Program-made: the position numbers and the translations under genes
Shown: positions 57,538 to 64,000 of the stretch, piece by piece
Layout: each line of letters begins with the position of its first letter
Position numbering within the stretch: position 1 is the stretch's first letter
From: Actinoplanes auranticolor
GTDB lineage: Bacteria; Actinomycetota; Actinomycetes; Mycobacteriales; Micromonosporaceae
Length of the DNA: 64,000 nt
Reading direction: 5' to 3'
Assembly: GCF_018332655.1 (NCBI RefSeq)
Contig: NZ_BOQL01000048.1
Coordinates: 1-64,000, forward strand
Notes under the pieces: model-generated
Databases searched by the model: none
Told to the model about the DNA's origin: nothing
What the model saw: the letters and a program-made list of their open reading frames with translations, nothing else

Positions 57538-59247
57538 ATGCCACTGAAGGCGCACCGACTACTGACCGCAGCGCTGGCCGGCATAGTCCTGGCCACCGTC
57601 GCCGCCGCGCCCGGGTCGGCCGCACCGGCCGCCGCCGAGCGCACCAGCAAGGCGGAGAGCCGCCGGGTCGATGCCGTGCCCACGCCCAGACTCGGCTGGT
57701 ACAAGTGTTACGACATCGCCGAGTGTGCGACCGCGCAGCTGCCGCTCGACTACGACAAGCCCAAGGGCGCGACCACCGAGATCGCCATTCTCCGGGTCAA
57801 GGCCAAGGACCAGAAGCGCAAGATCGGCAGCCTGTTCCTCAACCCGGGCGGTCCGGGTGGATCGGCGACCGACTTCGCGCTGTTCGCGCCGTACTTCCTC
57901 AGCGACTCGCTCCTGCAGCGCTTCGACATCGTGGGTGTCGACCCGCGCGGCATCGGGGCCAGCGCGAACCTCCGCTGTTTCAAGTCGGTCAAGGACCAGA
58001 CCGCGGTCCTCGATCTGCTGAACGTGCCGTTCCCGGTCACGAAGACCGAGGAGCAGCGGTACGTGAAGGGGTCGAAGCAGTTGGGCAGGGCCTGCTCCAC
58101 CACCGGCCGGCCGCTCGCCGGCGCGATGTCCACCGCCGAGGTGGCCCGCGACATGGACGTCATGCGCCGCGCCGTGGGTGACCGCAAGCTCAACTACCTG
58201 GGCTTCAGCTACGGCAGCGCCCTGGGCCAGTACTACGCGAACATGTTCCCCGACCGGTTCCGGGCCCTGGCCGTGGACGGCGTGCTCGACCCGACCGACT
58301 GGGTGGGCAGCACCCGGGAGATCCTCGACCAGCGGCTGCGCTCGTCCGACGGTGCGTACCGCGCGTTGATCGAGATCCTGAAGCGCTGCGACAAGGCGGG
58401 TGAGAAGTTCTGCGTCTTCGCCGGCGGCGACCCGGTCAAGAACTTCGCGACCATCGCCCGCGAGCTGCGCGCGAAGCCGCTCGAACTACCCGACGGCGCG
58501 GGCGGCACGATCACCGTCACGTACGCGGTCTTCGTCAGCGCGATCCTCGGCTCGCTCTACGGCGTCGACGCCGGCCAGGTGGTCACCGAGATCGCCGCGG
58601 AGGTCTGGGCGGCACTGCGCGGAGGCTCGACGGCCGCGCTGACCGAACGGGCCCGGGAGGCCCGGGCGACCAAGCGGGGGTACGACTTCCCGTACCAGAA
58701 CGGATTCGAGGCCAGCAGCGCGGTCATCTGCACCGACGGCCGGCACCCGGCGGACGCCGGACTCTGGCCGGCCGCCACTGCCCGGCGCGACCAGCAGGCG
58801 CCCTACTTCGGCCGGGCCTGGGGCTGGATCGACAGCCAGTGCGCGCACAAGACGTGGACGGTCCAGGACGAGGACGCCTACCGCGGGCCGTTCACCCGGC
58901 GGACCGCCGCTCCGGTGCTGGTCGTCGGCAACTTCTGGGACCCGGCGACGAACTACCGGGGAGCCGTCACGTCGAGCCGGCTGCTGCCGAACTCGCGGCT
59001 GCTGTCGAGCAACAACTGGGGCCACACCGCGTACGGCTCGGGTGTGTGCGCCACCACCGCGATCGACAACTACCTGCTGACCGGTACGCCGCCCGCCAAG
59101 GGCACGGTCTGCACGGACTCGGTGCAGCCGTTCACCGAGCCGCTGCCGCCGGCGGGGGAGGCCACCACGCTGTCCTCGCCGACCGGTAAGCAGCGTCCGC
59201 CGGTCGCCACGCTGATCCCGGAGTCGGTGCTGACGCCGCAGCAGTGA
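57538..59247 (+). CDS. Secreted tripeptidyl-aminopeptidase-like (TAP) serine peptidase
   Basis: A 569-residue exported alpha/beta-hydrolase peptidase. Signal peptide of about 28 residues; nucleophile elbow LGFSYGSALG, Asp in VVGNFWDPAT, and His in NNWGHTAYG in the C-terminal TAP-like domain. Streptomyces homologues release N-terminal tripeptides. The GGPGGS oxyanion loop is present. ATG 57538 has AGAAGGG 8 nt upstream; ATG 57484 is an alternative. A TACTAT -10-like hexamer lies near 57480. Monocistronic. Confidence 0.88.
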   Translation: MPLKAHRLLTAALAGIVLATVAAAPGSAAPAAAERTSKAESRRVDAVPTPRLGWYKCYDIAECATAQLPLDYDKPKGATTEIAILRVKAKDQKRKIGSLFLNPGGPGGSATDFALFAPYFLSDSLLQRFDIVGVDPRGIGASANLRCFKSVKDQTAVLDLLNVPFPVTKTEEQRYVKGSKQLGRACSTTGRPLAGAMSTAEVARDMDVMRRAVGDRKLNYLGFSYGSALGQYYANMFPDRFRALAVDGVLDPTDWVGSTREILDQRLRSSDGAYRALIEILKRCDKAGEKFCVFAGGDPVKNFATIARELRAKPLELPDGAGGTITVTYAVFVSAILGSLYGVDAGQVVTEIAAEVWAALRGGSTAALTERAREARATKRGYDFPYQNGFEASSAVICTDGRHPADAGLWPAATARRDQQAPYFGRAWGWIDSQCAHKTWTVQDEDAYRGPFTRRTAAPVLVVGNFWDPATNYRGAVTSSRLLPNSRLLSSNNWGHTAYGSGVCATTAIDNYLLTGTPPAKGTVCTDSVQPFTEPLPPAGEATTLSSPTGKQRPPVATLIPESVLTPQQ

Positions 59248-59322
59248 CCGTTCGTGGGCGGGGTGGCCGCGGCTGCCCCGCCCACGCGGGCCGGGGCCGC
59301 CGAGGCGTGCCAGGATCTGGCC

Positions 59323-59985
59323 ATGGTCGAGCAACGCCCTCGCAAGCGGGCCTCCTACCACCACGGCGATCTGCGCGCCGCTCTCATCGGGGCCGGGATC
59401 GATCTCGCTCGCGAGGGCGGCCCGCAAGCCCTGGTCCTGCGGGAAGTGACCAGGGTCGTCGGTGTCGCGCCCAACTCGGCCTACGGTCACTTCCCGACCC
59501 TGACCGCCCTGAAGAAGGCGGTCGCGCAGCGGGCCCGCGGCGACATGGCCGTGGCCATGAAGGCCCACCTCGACGGCGTGGCCCCGGCCGAGCCCGCCGA
59601 CGCGCGGGAGGCGGCGACGACCTACCTGCGCGAGGTCGGCCGGGCCTACGTGCAGTACGCCCTGACGGAGCCCGGACTGTTCCGCACCGCGATGGGCGGC
59701 GACCCCACCGGGATCCGAGTTCCCGCGGCGCCCGCCGACACGTCCGGGGACGAGGACGACCGGCCCAGGCCGAGGGCCTTCCTGGAGCGCGCGCTCACCC
59801 GGCTCGTCGAGGTGGGCTGCCTGCGTCCCGAGGACACGGGCAAGGCCGTGACGGCCAGCTGGGCCACGGTGCACGGTTTGTCGATCATGTTGCTCGACCT
59901 GCTGCCGCAGCTGACCGCCGAGGAGAAGAACATGGCCATCGACGACGCTCTCGCCGTGCTCGTGGCGGGACTGATCCGGCCCTGA
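59323..59985 (+). CDS. TetR-family transcriptional regulator
   Basis: A 220-residue TetR regulator: helix-turn-helix at about 14-60 (LRAALIGAGIDLAREGGPQALVLREVTRVVGVAPNSAYGHFPTLTALKKAV). The second half is a helical ligand domain. ATG 59323 has AGGA 7 nt upstream, and a CAGGAT hexamer 6 nt before it, so either a ribosome-site or a leaderless start is possible. It is followed closely by the DUF1152 remnant, which might once have been its target. Confidence 0.87.
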   Translation: MVEQRPRKRASYHHGDLRAALIGAGIDLAREGGPQALVLREVTRVVGVAPNSAYGHFPTLTALKKAVAQRARGDMAVAMKAHLDGVAPAEPADAREAATTYLREVGRAYVQYALTEPGLFRTAMGGDPTGIRVPAAPADTSGDEDDRPRPRAFLERALTRLVEVGCLRPEDTGKAVTASWATVHGLSIMLLDLLPQLTAEEKNMAIDDALAVLVAGLIRP

Positions 59986-60002
59986 CGGACGCCGGCCCCT
60001 CG

Positions 60003-60368
60003 TTGCTCACCCCGCCGCTGTTCGCCGCTCTGGCCCCGGCCCGCAACGTCCTCATCGCCGGTGCGGGCGGCGGCCTCGACGCGGCGGTGAAGCTGGTGAC
60101 CTGGCCGACCATCGTCCACGGCCAGATCGCCGCGGCCACCAGGGGCGCCTTCGGGGACGTCCAGTTCACCCGGCGCACCAGCGGCAGCACCCTGTTCGTC
60201 AATCCGCTGACGGCCATGTACTTCACGGTCGACCTGGACAAGCTCGCCGCCCGCTGCCTGTACATCGACCGCATCGAGAACGCCTGGGGCCGGCGTCAGG
60301 TGACCGGGCGCATCGAAGCGTTCCGCAGCGAGATCTCGCCCCGGATCCCGCGCGTCTTCCCGCAATGA
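60003..60368 (+). pseudogene. Internally deleted DUF1152-like gene remnant
   Basis: TTG 60003 to the stop at 60366 encodes 121 residues in one frame. The N-terminal FAALAPARNVLIAGAGGG resembles the first strand and dinucleotide-like loop of DUF1152 proteins (usually about 300 or more residues), and the C-terminal half (TAMYFTVDLDKLAARCLYIDRIE) resembles that family's end. The middle is missing, consistent with an in-frame deletion. No good start codon or ribosome site exists. Likely non-functional. Confidence 0.55.
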
Positions 60369-60381
60369 CCACTGTGGTGGG

Positions 60382-63144
60382 TCAGCGCCGGCCGACCAGG
60401 TCGCCCACCTCCGTACGGGACGAGACGCCCAGCTTGCGCAGGATGTTGGAGACGTGCACGGCCGCGGTCTTCGGTGAGATGTAGAGACGCCGGGCCAGTT
60501 CCGTGTTGGTCAGCCCGTCGCTGATCAGCACGGCCACCTCCCGCTCGCGGGGCGTCAGCGCGGCCGGGCCGGTCACCGCGGGCGGTGCGTCGGCCGGGGC
60601 CATGCCCAGCCGGGCGCGTACCCCGGCGAGCTGGTCCACCCGCCAGCCCCGCCACCCGGACAGCAACGACGCGGCCGCCCCGGCCTGCGCGGTGGCCTCC
60701 TCGCGGCGGTCGGCGGCGAGCAGGCAGCGGGCGGCGCCGACGTGGACGGTGCCGCGGTTCGCCGGCCCCAGGATGTGCGCGTCGGTGATCGAAAGGTAGC
60801 CGGCCAGCGCCTCGGCGTGCCGGCCGCGCGCCTCCGCGAGCTGGGCGTCGACGAGCGTCCGGTAGGCGTCCCACACGTCCTCGTCGAGCAGTGCGGCGGC
60901 CATCCGGTCGAGCTGGTGCGCCGGCAGGCCGATCCGCAGAGCCGCGGAGATCAGGTCGTGGGCCTGTTCCCCGCTGTGCCAGTTCTCCTCGTTCATGACG
61001 GTGACGAGCTCGTCGAGGGTCGCCTCGGCGCGGGGCAGGTCGCCGCGGCGGCAGGCGAGGTTGAACGCCAGGCCGGGGATCGTGGTCGGCGGATTGTTGG
61101 GCAGCGCGGCCAGGTCGGCGATGAGCTGCTCGACCCGGTCCAGCTCGCCGGCCTCCAGGTAGAGCCCGGCGAGGAAGACCCCGTGGTAGTCGGCCCAGCG
61201 GCCCCGGCGCCGGTAGCCGCGGTCCTGCTCGCGTCCGTTCTCCAGGGCCGCGATCGCGGCGTCCAGGTCGCCGGCCCGCAGTGCGAGGCGGGCCCGGCCC
61301 TGGAAGTACGTGGCCACGGCGAGCGACTCGAAGCCGGCCCGTTCGGCGTCGGTCCGCATCCGTTCCAGGGTCTCGGCGTGCTCGGCCGGCGAGGTGGGCG
61401 GCTCGCCGTGCACCAGGTTGTTCAGGGCGCGGGCGGCCAGCACCCACTCGCCCGCCTTCTCGGCCTCGTCGACCAGGCCGGACAGGATCTCCCGGCCGGC
61501 CGCGGCGGTCTGCGGCCGTTCGGTGAGGGTGGAGCCCTTCTCCAGCAGCGCGGCGAGACGCACGGCGGGCAGGTCGAACTCGTCCGCCAGGGCCAGGGCA
61601 CTGTCGGCCCAGTGCAGCGCGGCGTCGGGGTCGTCGCGCAGGTACGCCGACTGGGCGATCGCGGTCATCGCCCGGGCCTGGTCGGCCCCGGGCGGCAGCT
61701 GCGCGATCAGGGTCTCGATGTCCTGGGTGAGGGTGCGCATCTCGGCGGTCTCCCGCGACTCCCAGGCGATGCGGACCAGCAGGTACAGCGACTCGGCCCG
61801 GTCGGTCGTGGTGCCGGCGAGGTCCCGCCAGCGCCGGCCGTACCGCAGGGCGTCGTCCAGCAGACCCGCCAGCCACGCCGCCCGGGCCGCGGCGGCCAGC
61901 AGCTCGGTGTCGTCGGGCACCTCGTCGAGGCCCATCTCGGCCAGCTGCAGGGCCTGGTACGCCGAGCCGATCGAGAGGTAGAGCGCGGCGCCCCGGCGGG
62001 CCGCGGCGATCATGTCGTCGTACCGGCCGGCGCCGCGGGCGTGGTGCGCCACCATGGCCGGGTCGGAGCCGCCGGCGCCCGCGACCGGGCCGGCCGCGCC
62101 GCGCAGCAGGACGTCGAGGGCCGCCTCGTGCAGCCGGCGGCGTTGCCGGCCGAGCATCTGATCGGCGATCGCCTCGCGGACCAGGGCGTGCCGGAACGCG
62201 AACTCGTCCTCGCCCGACTCGACCAGCACGCCCCGGGTGACCAGGTCGCGCAGGGCGGCGATGAGCTCGTCCTCGCCCGTTCCGGTCACTTCGGCGAGCA
62301 GATCGAACGGGATGCGGTGGCCCAGCACGGTGGCCGCCTCGACGATGCGGTGGCTGAGCGGCTCGAGGTCGTCGACCTGGCGGCGCAGCACGTCGGCCAG
62401 GCTCCACGGCAGCGGCTGCTCGACCAGGGCGTCCACGTCGTACCCGGGCAGGGCACGCAGCAGCTCCTCCAGGAAGAACGGGTTGCCGCCGGTGCGGTGG
62501 TGCAGCGCCGTCGCGGCGCGCAGCGGCGCGGGCGCGCCGGTGGCTGCCGCGAGCAACGCCGCGGTCTGCGCGGGGGTGAGGCGGTCCAGGCGTACGTGGG
62601 TGACGGCGTGCCGGCGTTCCATGCGGGCCAGCAGTCCCGCCACCGGCCGGCGGCGGGTCACCTCGTCCGGCCGGTACGTGCCGATGAGCAGCCGGGGCCC
62701 GCGCTGGTCCGCGATCCGCTCGAACAGCGCCGCGCTCTCCGAGTCGGCCCAGTGCAGATCCTCGAAGACGACGACGGCGGGGGAGTCGCCGATCAGGTCG
62801 GCCAGGATGGCCAGTCCGGTGTGCAGGCGCTCGACCGGGCTGCGCCGCGGGTCCGCGAGGGCCGCCAACTGTTCCTCGTCGACTTCCGGGTGGCCGTCGA
62901 TGGCGTCCAGGAGCACCTCGTACGGCCGGGACAGCGAGCCGGGCTCCGCCTGGCCGACCAGCACCACGGTCGCCGCCGGCACGGTCGCCAGCAACTCGTG
63001 CACCAGCCGGGTCTTGCCGATGCCCGGCTCGCCGGCGATGAGGGCGACCGCCGGCTCATGCGCCGAAGCGAGCTGCGCCAGCCGGCGCAGCTCGCTCTCC
63101 CGCCCGATCATCACCGGGCCGGCACCGCCGCGGATGGTTCGCAC
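60382..63144 (-). CDS. LuxR-family LAL regulator (AAA ATPase plus HTH)
   Basis: A 920-residue LAL regulator. N-terminal ATPase domain with Walker A GEPGIGKT (residues 38-45) and FEDLHWADSES (Walker B), a large helical TPR-rich middle, and a C-terminal LuxR helix-turn-helix (LTPREREVAVLISDGLTNTELARRLYISPKTAAVHVSNILRKLG). Leaderless: TACCCT 6 nt before GTG 63144. Its target is not evident in the window. It overlaps the short 63111-63314 ORF by 34 nt. Confidence 0.92.
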   Translation of the reverse strand: MRTIRGGAGPVMIGRESELRRLAQLASAHEPAVALIAGEPGIGKTRLVHELLATVPAATVVLVGQAEPGSLSRPYEVLLDAIDGHPEVDEEQLAALADPRRSPVERLHTGLAILADLIGDSPAVVVFEDLHWADSESAALFERIADQRGPRLLIGTYRPDEVTRRRPVAGLLARMERRHAVTHVRLDRLTPAQTAALLAAATGAPAPLRAATALHHRTGGNPFFLEELLRALPGYDVDALVEQPLPWSLADVLRRQVDDLEPLSHRIVEAATVLGHRIPFDLLAEVTGTGEDELIAALRDLVTRGVLVESGEDEFAFRHALVREAIADQMLGRQRRRLHEAALDVLLRGAAGPVAGAGGSDPAMVAHHARGAGRYDDMIAAARRGAALYLSIGSAYQALQLAEMGLDEVPDDTELLAAAARAAWLAGLLDDALRYGRRWRDLAGTTTDRAESLYLLVRIAWESRETAEMRTLTQDIETLIAQLPPGADQARAMTAIAQSAYLRDDPDAALHWADSALALADEFDLPAVRLAALLEKGSTLTERPQTAAAGREILSGLVDEAEKAGEWVLAARALNNLVHGEPPTSPAEHAETLERMRTDAERAGFESLAVATYFQGRARLALRAGDLDAAIAALENGREQDRGYRRRGRWADYHGVFLAGLYLEAGELDRVEQLIADLAALPNNPPTTIPGLAFNLACRRGDLPRAEATLDELVTVMNEENWHSGEQAHDLISAALRIGLPAHQLDRMAAALLDEDVWDAYRTLVDAQLAEARGRHAEALAGYLSITDAHILGPANRGTVHVGAARCLLAADRREEATAQAGAAASLLSGWRGWRVDQLAGVRARLGMAPADAPPAVTGPAALTPREREVAVLISDGLTNTELARRLYISPKTAAVHVSNILRKLGVSSRTEVGDLVGRR

Positions 63145-63314
63145 GACGCCAGGGTACCGGTGGGCTGTCCGCGGACGGCCGAGGTTTTCCGGGCCCTGCG
63201 GGCTCTGCGGGCCCGCCGGGCGCTGGTGAGCAGGCGCTCCCGATCCGCCTCGGCGATCAACTCACGGTGCCGGTCGTTCGCCAGGGCCAGCAGGAGGTCC
63301 GGGTGCATCATCAT
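63111..63314 (-). CDS. Small basic-tailed protein upstream of the LAL regulator
   Basis: A 67-residue protein with a triplet of ATG codons at the start (63314) after GAGGAG; it reads MMMHPDLLLALANDRHRELIAEADRERLL and then a very basic RRARRARRARK run. Similar short actinobacterial proteins with an N-terminal His-Pro-Asp helix exist, but no function is known. It overlaps the LAL start by 34 nt, and its sequence covers that gene's promoter. Confidence 0.5.
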   Translation of the reverse strand: MMMHPDLLLALANDRHRELIAEADRERLLTSARRARRARRARKTSAVRGQPTGTLASCEPSAAVPAR

Positions 63315-63433
63315 GGCTTCTCTCCTCGTCAACCGGTGATGGATCAATCGTCGGCTGACGGGGGAGCTGTCACATCGGACGCGATCACCTATCTTGGCTG
63401 TCGCTCCGCTTTAGTGGGGGTACGCGGGCCGCC

Positions 63434-63445
63434 TAGGTATACCTA
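63434..63445. promoter_or_regulatory. 12-bp perfect palindrome TAGGTATACCTA
   Basis: TAGGTA-TACCTA is a perfect 12-bp palindrome in the gap between the small ORF and the truncated gene at the right end. It is a candidate operator for a dimeric regulator; the regulator is not identified. Confidence 0.45.
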
Positions 63446-63456
63446 CGAGCCTGCTC

Positions 63457-64000
63457 TCAGGTGCTGCTGATGGTGACGGTCTGTCCGGGGAAGTGTCCGC
63501 GTACCGCCTCCTCGACCATGGCTGCCGCGACCGTCCCCCGGCTCACCCGGCCGGGCAGGAATCGTCTCGGGGTCCGGTCCAGGGTCAGGGTGCGCCGGGC
63601 GGGGGTCGCCGGGCCGTCGGTCAGCAGGCCGGCGTGGAACACCGTTCCGCCCGTGGCGATGACCGTGGCATCGGCCGTGACCTTGTCGGGCAGCTCGTCG
63701 CGCAGGAAGAGCTTGATCAGGGCCCGGGTGAGCGGGCCGGCGACGTCGGCCGACGGTCCCGTGCCCAGCGCCCCGAGCCAGATGATGCGAGGAACGCCGG
63801 AGGCGGCGACAGCCTTGGCGCCGGCGGTGAGAACCCCGGGCGGAGTGCCTTTGGCGACACCGAGTCCGGACAGCACGACGTCACAGTCGATGACGGCCCG
63901 CTCGATCGATTCCGGGTCGTGCACGTCGGCCGCGGCAGTGGTGAGTCCGGGCCGGACAGGTATCCGTCCGGGCTGCCGGGCGATGCACGTCACCGCCAGC
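63457..64000 (-). CDS. NAD(P)-binding (NmrA/SDR-like) protein, truncated by window edge
   Basis: The window cuts off the 5' end; 181 residues remain. Visible: TCIARQPGRIPVRPGLTTAAADVHDPESIERAVIDCDVVLSGLG, then RIIWLGALGTGPSADVAG, a pattern of atypical SDR/NmrA-like NAD(P)-binding proteins (the Rossmann N-terminal glycine loop is off the window). The frame is open to 64000 with no start needed inside. Function not determined. Confidence 0.8.
   Translation of the reverse strand, partial: LAVTCIARQPGRIPVRPGLTTAAADVHDPESIERAVIDCDVVLSGLGVAKGTPPGVLTAGAKAVAASGVPRIIWLGALGTGPSADVAGPLTRALIKLFLRDELPDKVTADATVIATGGTVFHAGLLTDGPATPARRTLTLDRTPRRFLPGRVSRGTVAAAMVEEAVRGHFPGQTVTISST

Noticed and set aside
60742..63339. 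Long plus-strand open frame opposite the LAL regulator
   Set aside because: Antisense to a gene with clear ATPase and LuxR domains; no domain in the shadow.
1..64000. CRISPR arrays, rRNA genes, transposases, NRPS/PKS genes
   Set aside because: None seen on either strand.

Overview
The window is about 70% GC with strong G/C third-position bias, many GTG starts, short intergenic gaps and actinomycete families (SARP/AfsR-type and LuxR-LAL regulators, SigJ-like and ECF42-like sigma factors, cutinase, TAP-like peptidase, DUF418, DUF6069). It most resembles a filamentous actinobacterium, probably Micromonosporaceae (Actinoplanes-like). That placement is inference from style and families, not from a marker gene. 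|| Layout. 1-3.7 kb: unknown protein, glutathione-independent formaldehyde dehydrogenase, membrane diguanylate cyclase. 3.8-10.3 kb: one minus-strand catabolic operon (LacI regulator, lipoprotein binding protein, ABC ATPase, two permeases, D-mannonate dehydratase), with two copies of a candidate operator upstream. 10.4-16.2 kb: secreted FG-GAP protein with a lysozyme-like domain, cutinase, PucR-type and XRE regulators, SnoaL-like and HD proteins. 16.2-22.5 kb: beta-glucosidase and MFS sugar permease operon, secreted amidohydrolase-like protein, sorbosone/glucose-dehydrogenase-like lipoprotein. 22.5-25.8 kb: ECF41-type sigma factor divergent from WrbA and VOC genes, with a matching promoter on each strand; alpha/beta hydrolase; a decayed hydrolase gene. 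25.9-39.3 kb: zincin metalloprotease, oxidoreductases, a large membrane serine hydrolase-like protein, and regulators (TetR, ArsR) with visible dyad operators. || 39.3-41.4 kb is the most unusual region. A promoter is followed by a 44-codon leader ORF, then mutually exclusive antiterminator and terminator hairpins, then eleven closely packed tRNA genes (Trp, Glu, Gly, Gln, Leu-like, Thr, Ala, Glu, Asn, Arg, Cys) with one unknown CPACPGC protein gene among them. The terminator ends 11 nt before the first tRNA. Leader codons 3-19 contain, once each, a codon read by ten of the eleven array tRNAs, and the eleventh (GAA) is at codon 38. This suggests an attenuator that switches on a reserve tRNA set when ribosomes stall for lack of those tRNAs. 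|| 41.5-44.1 kb: ECF sigma factor with a membrane partner, and a stand-alone FtsX-ectodomain-like lipoprotein. 44.5-51.4 kb: AfsR-like regulator, a SLOG-like nucleotide-sensor protein, and divergent from it a TIR-TM-coiled-coil-WD40 protein, a plausible NAD/nucleotide-based defence or signalling pair. 51.4-64 kb: ECF42 sigma factor with DGPF protein, DUF6069, Crp/Fnr regulator with a perfect palindrome, AlkD-like, AraC/GyrI, an alpha/beta hydrolase lacking catalytic Ser and His, TAP-like peptidase, TetR, a DUF1152 remnant, a LuxR-LAL regulator and a truncated NAD(P)-binding protein. || Many genes lack a Shine-Dalgarno sequence and instead have a TANNNT-like -10 hexamer about 6 nt before the start codon, so leaderless transcripts look common here.
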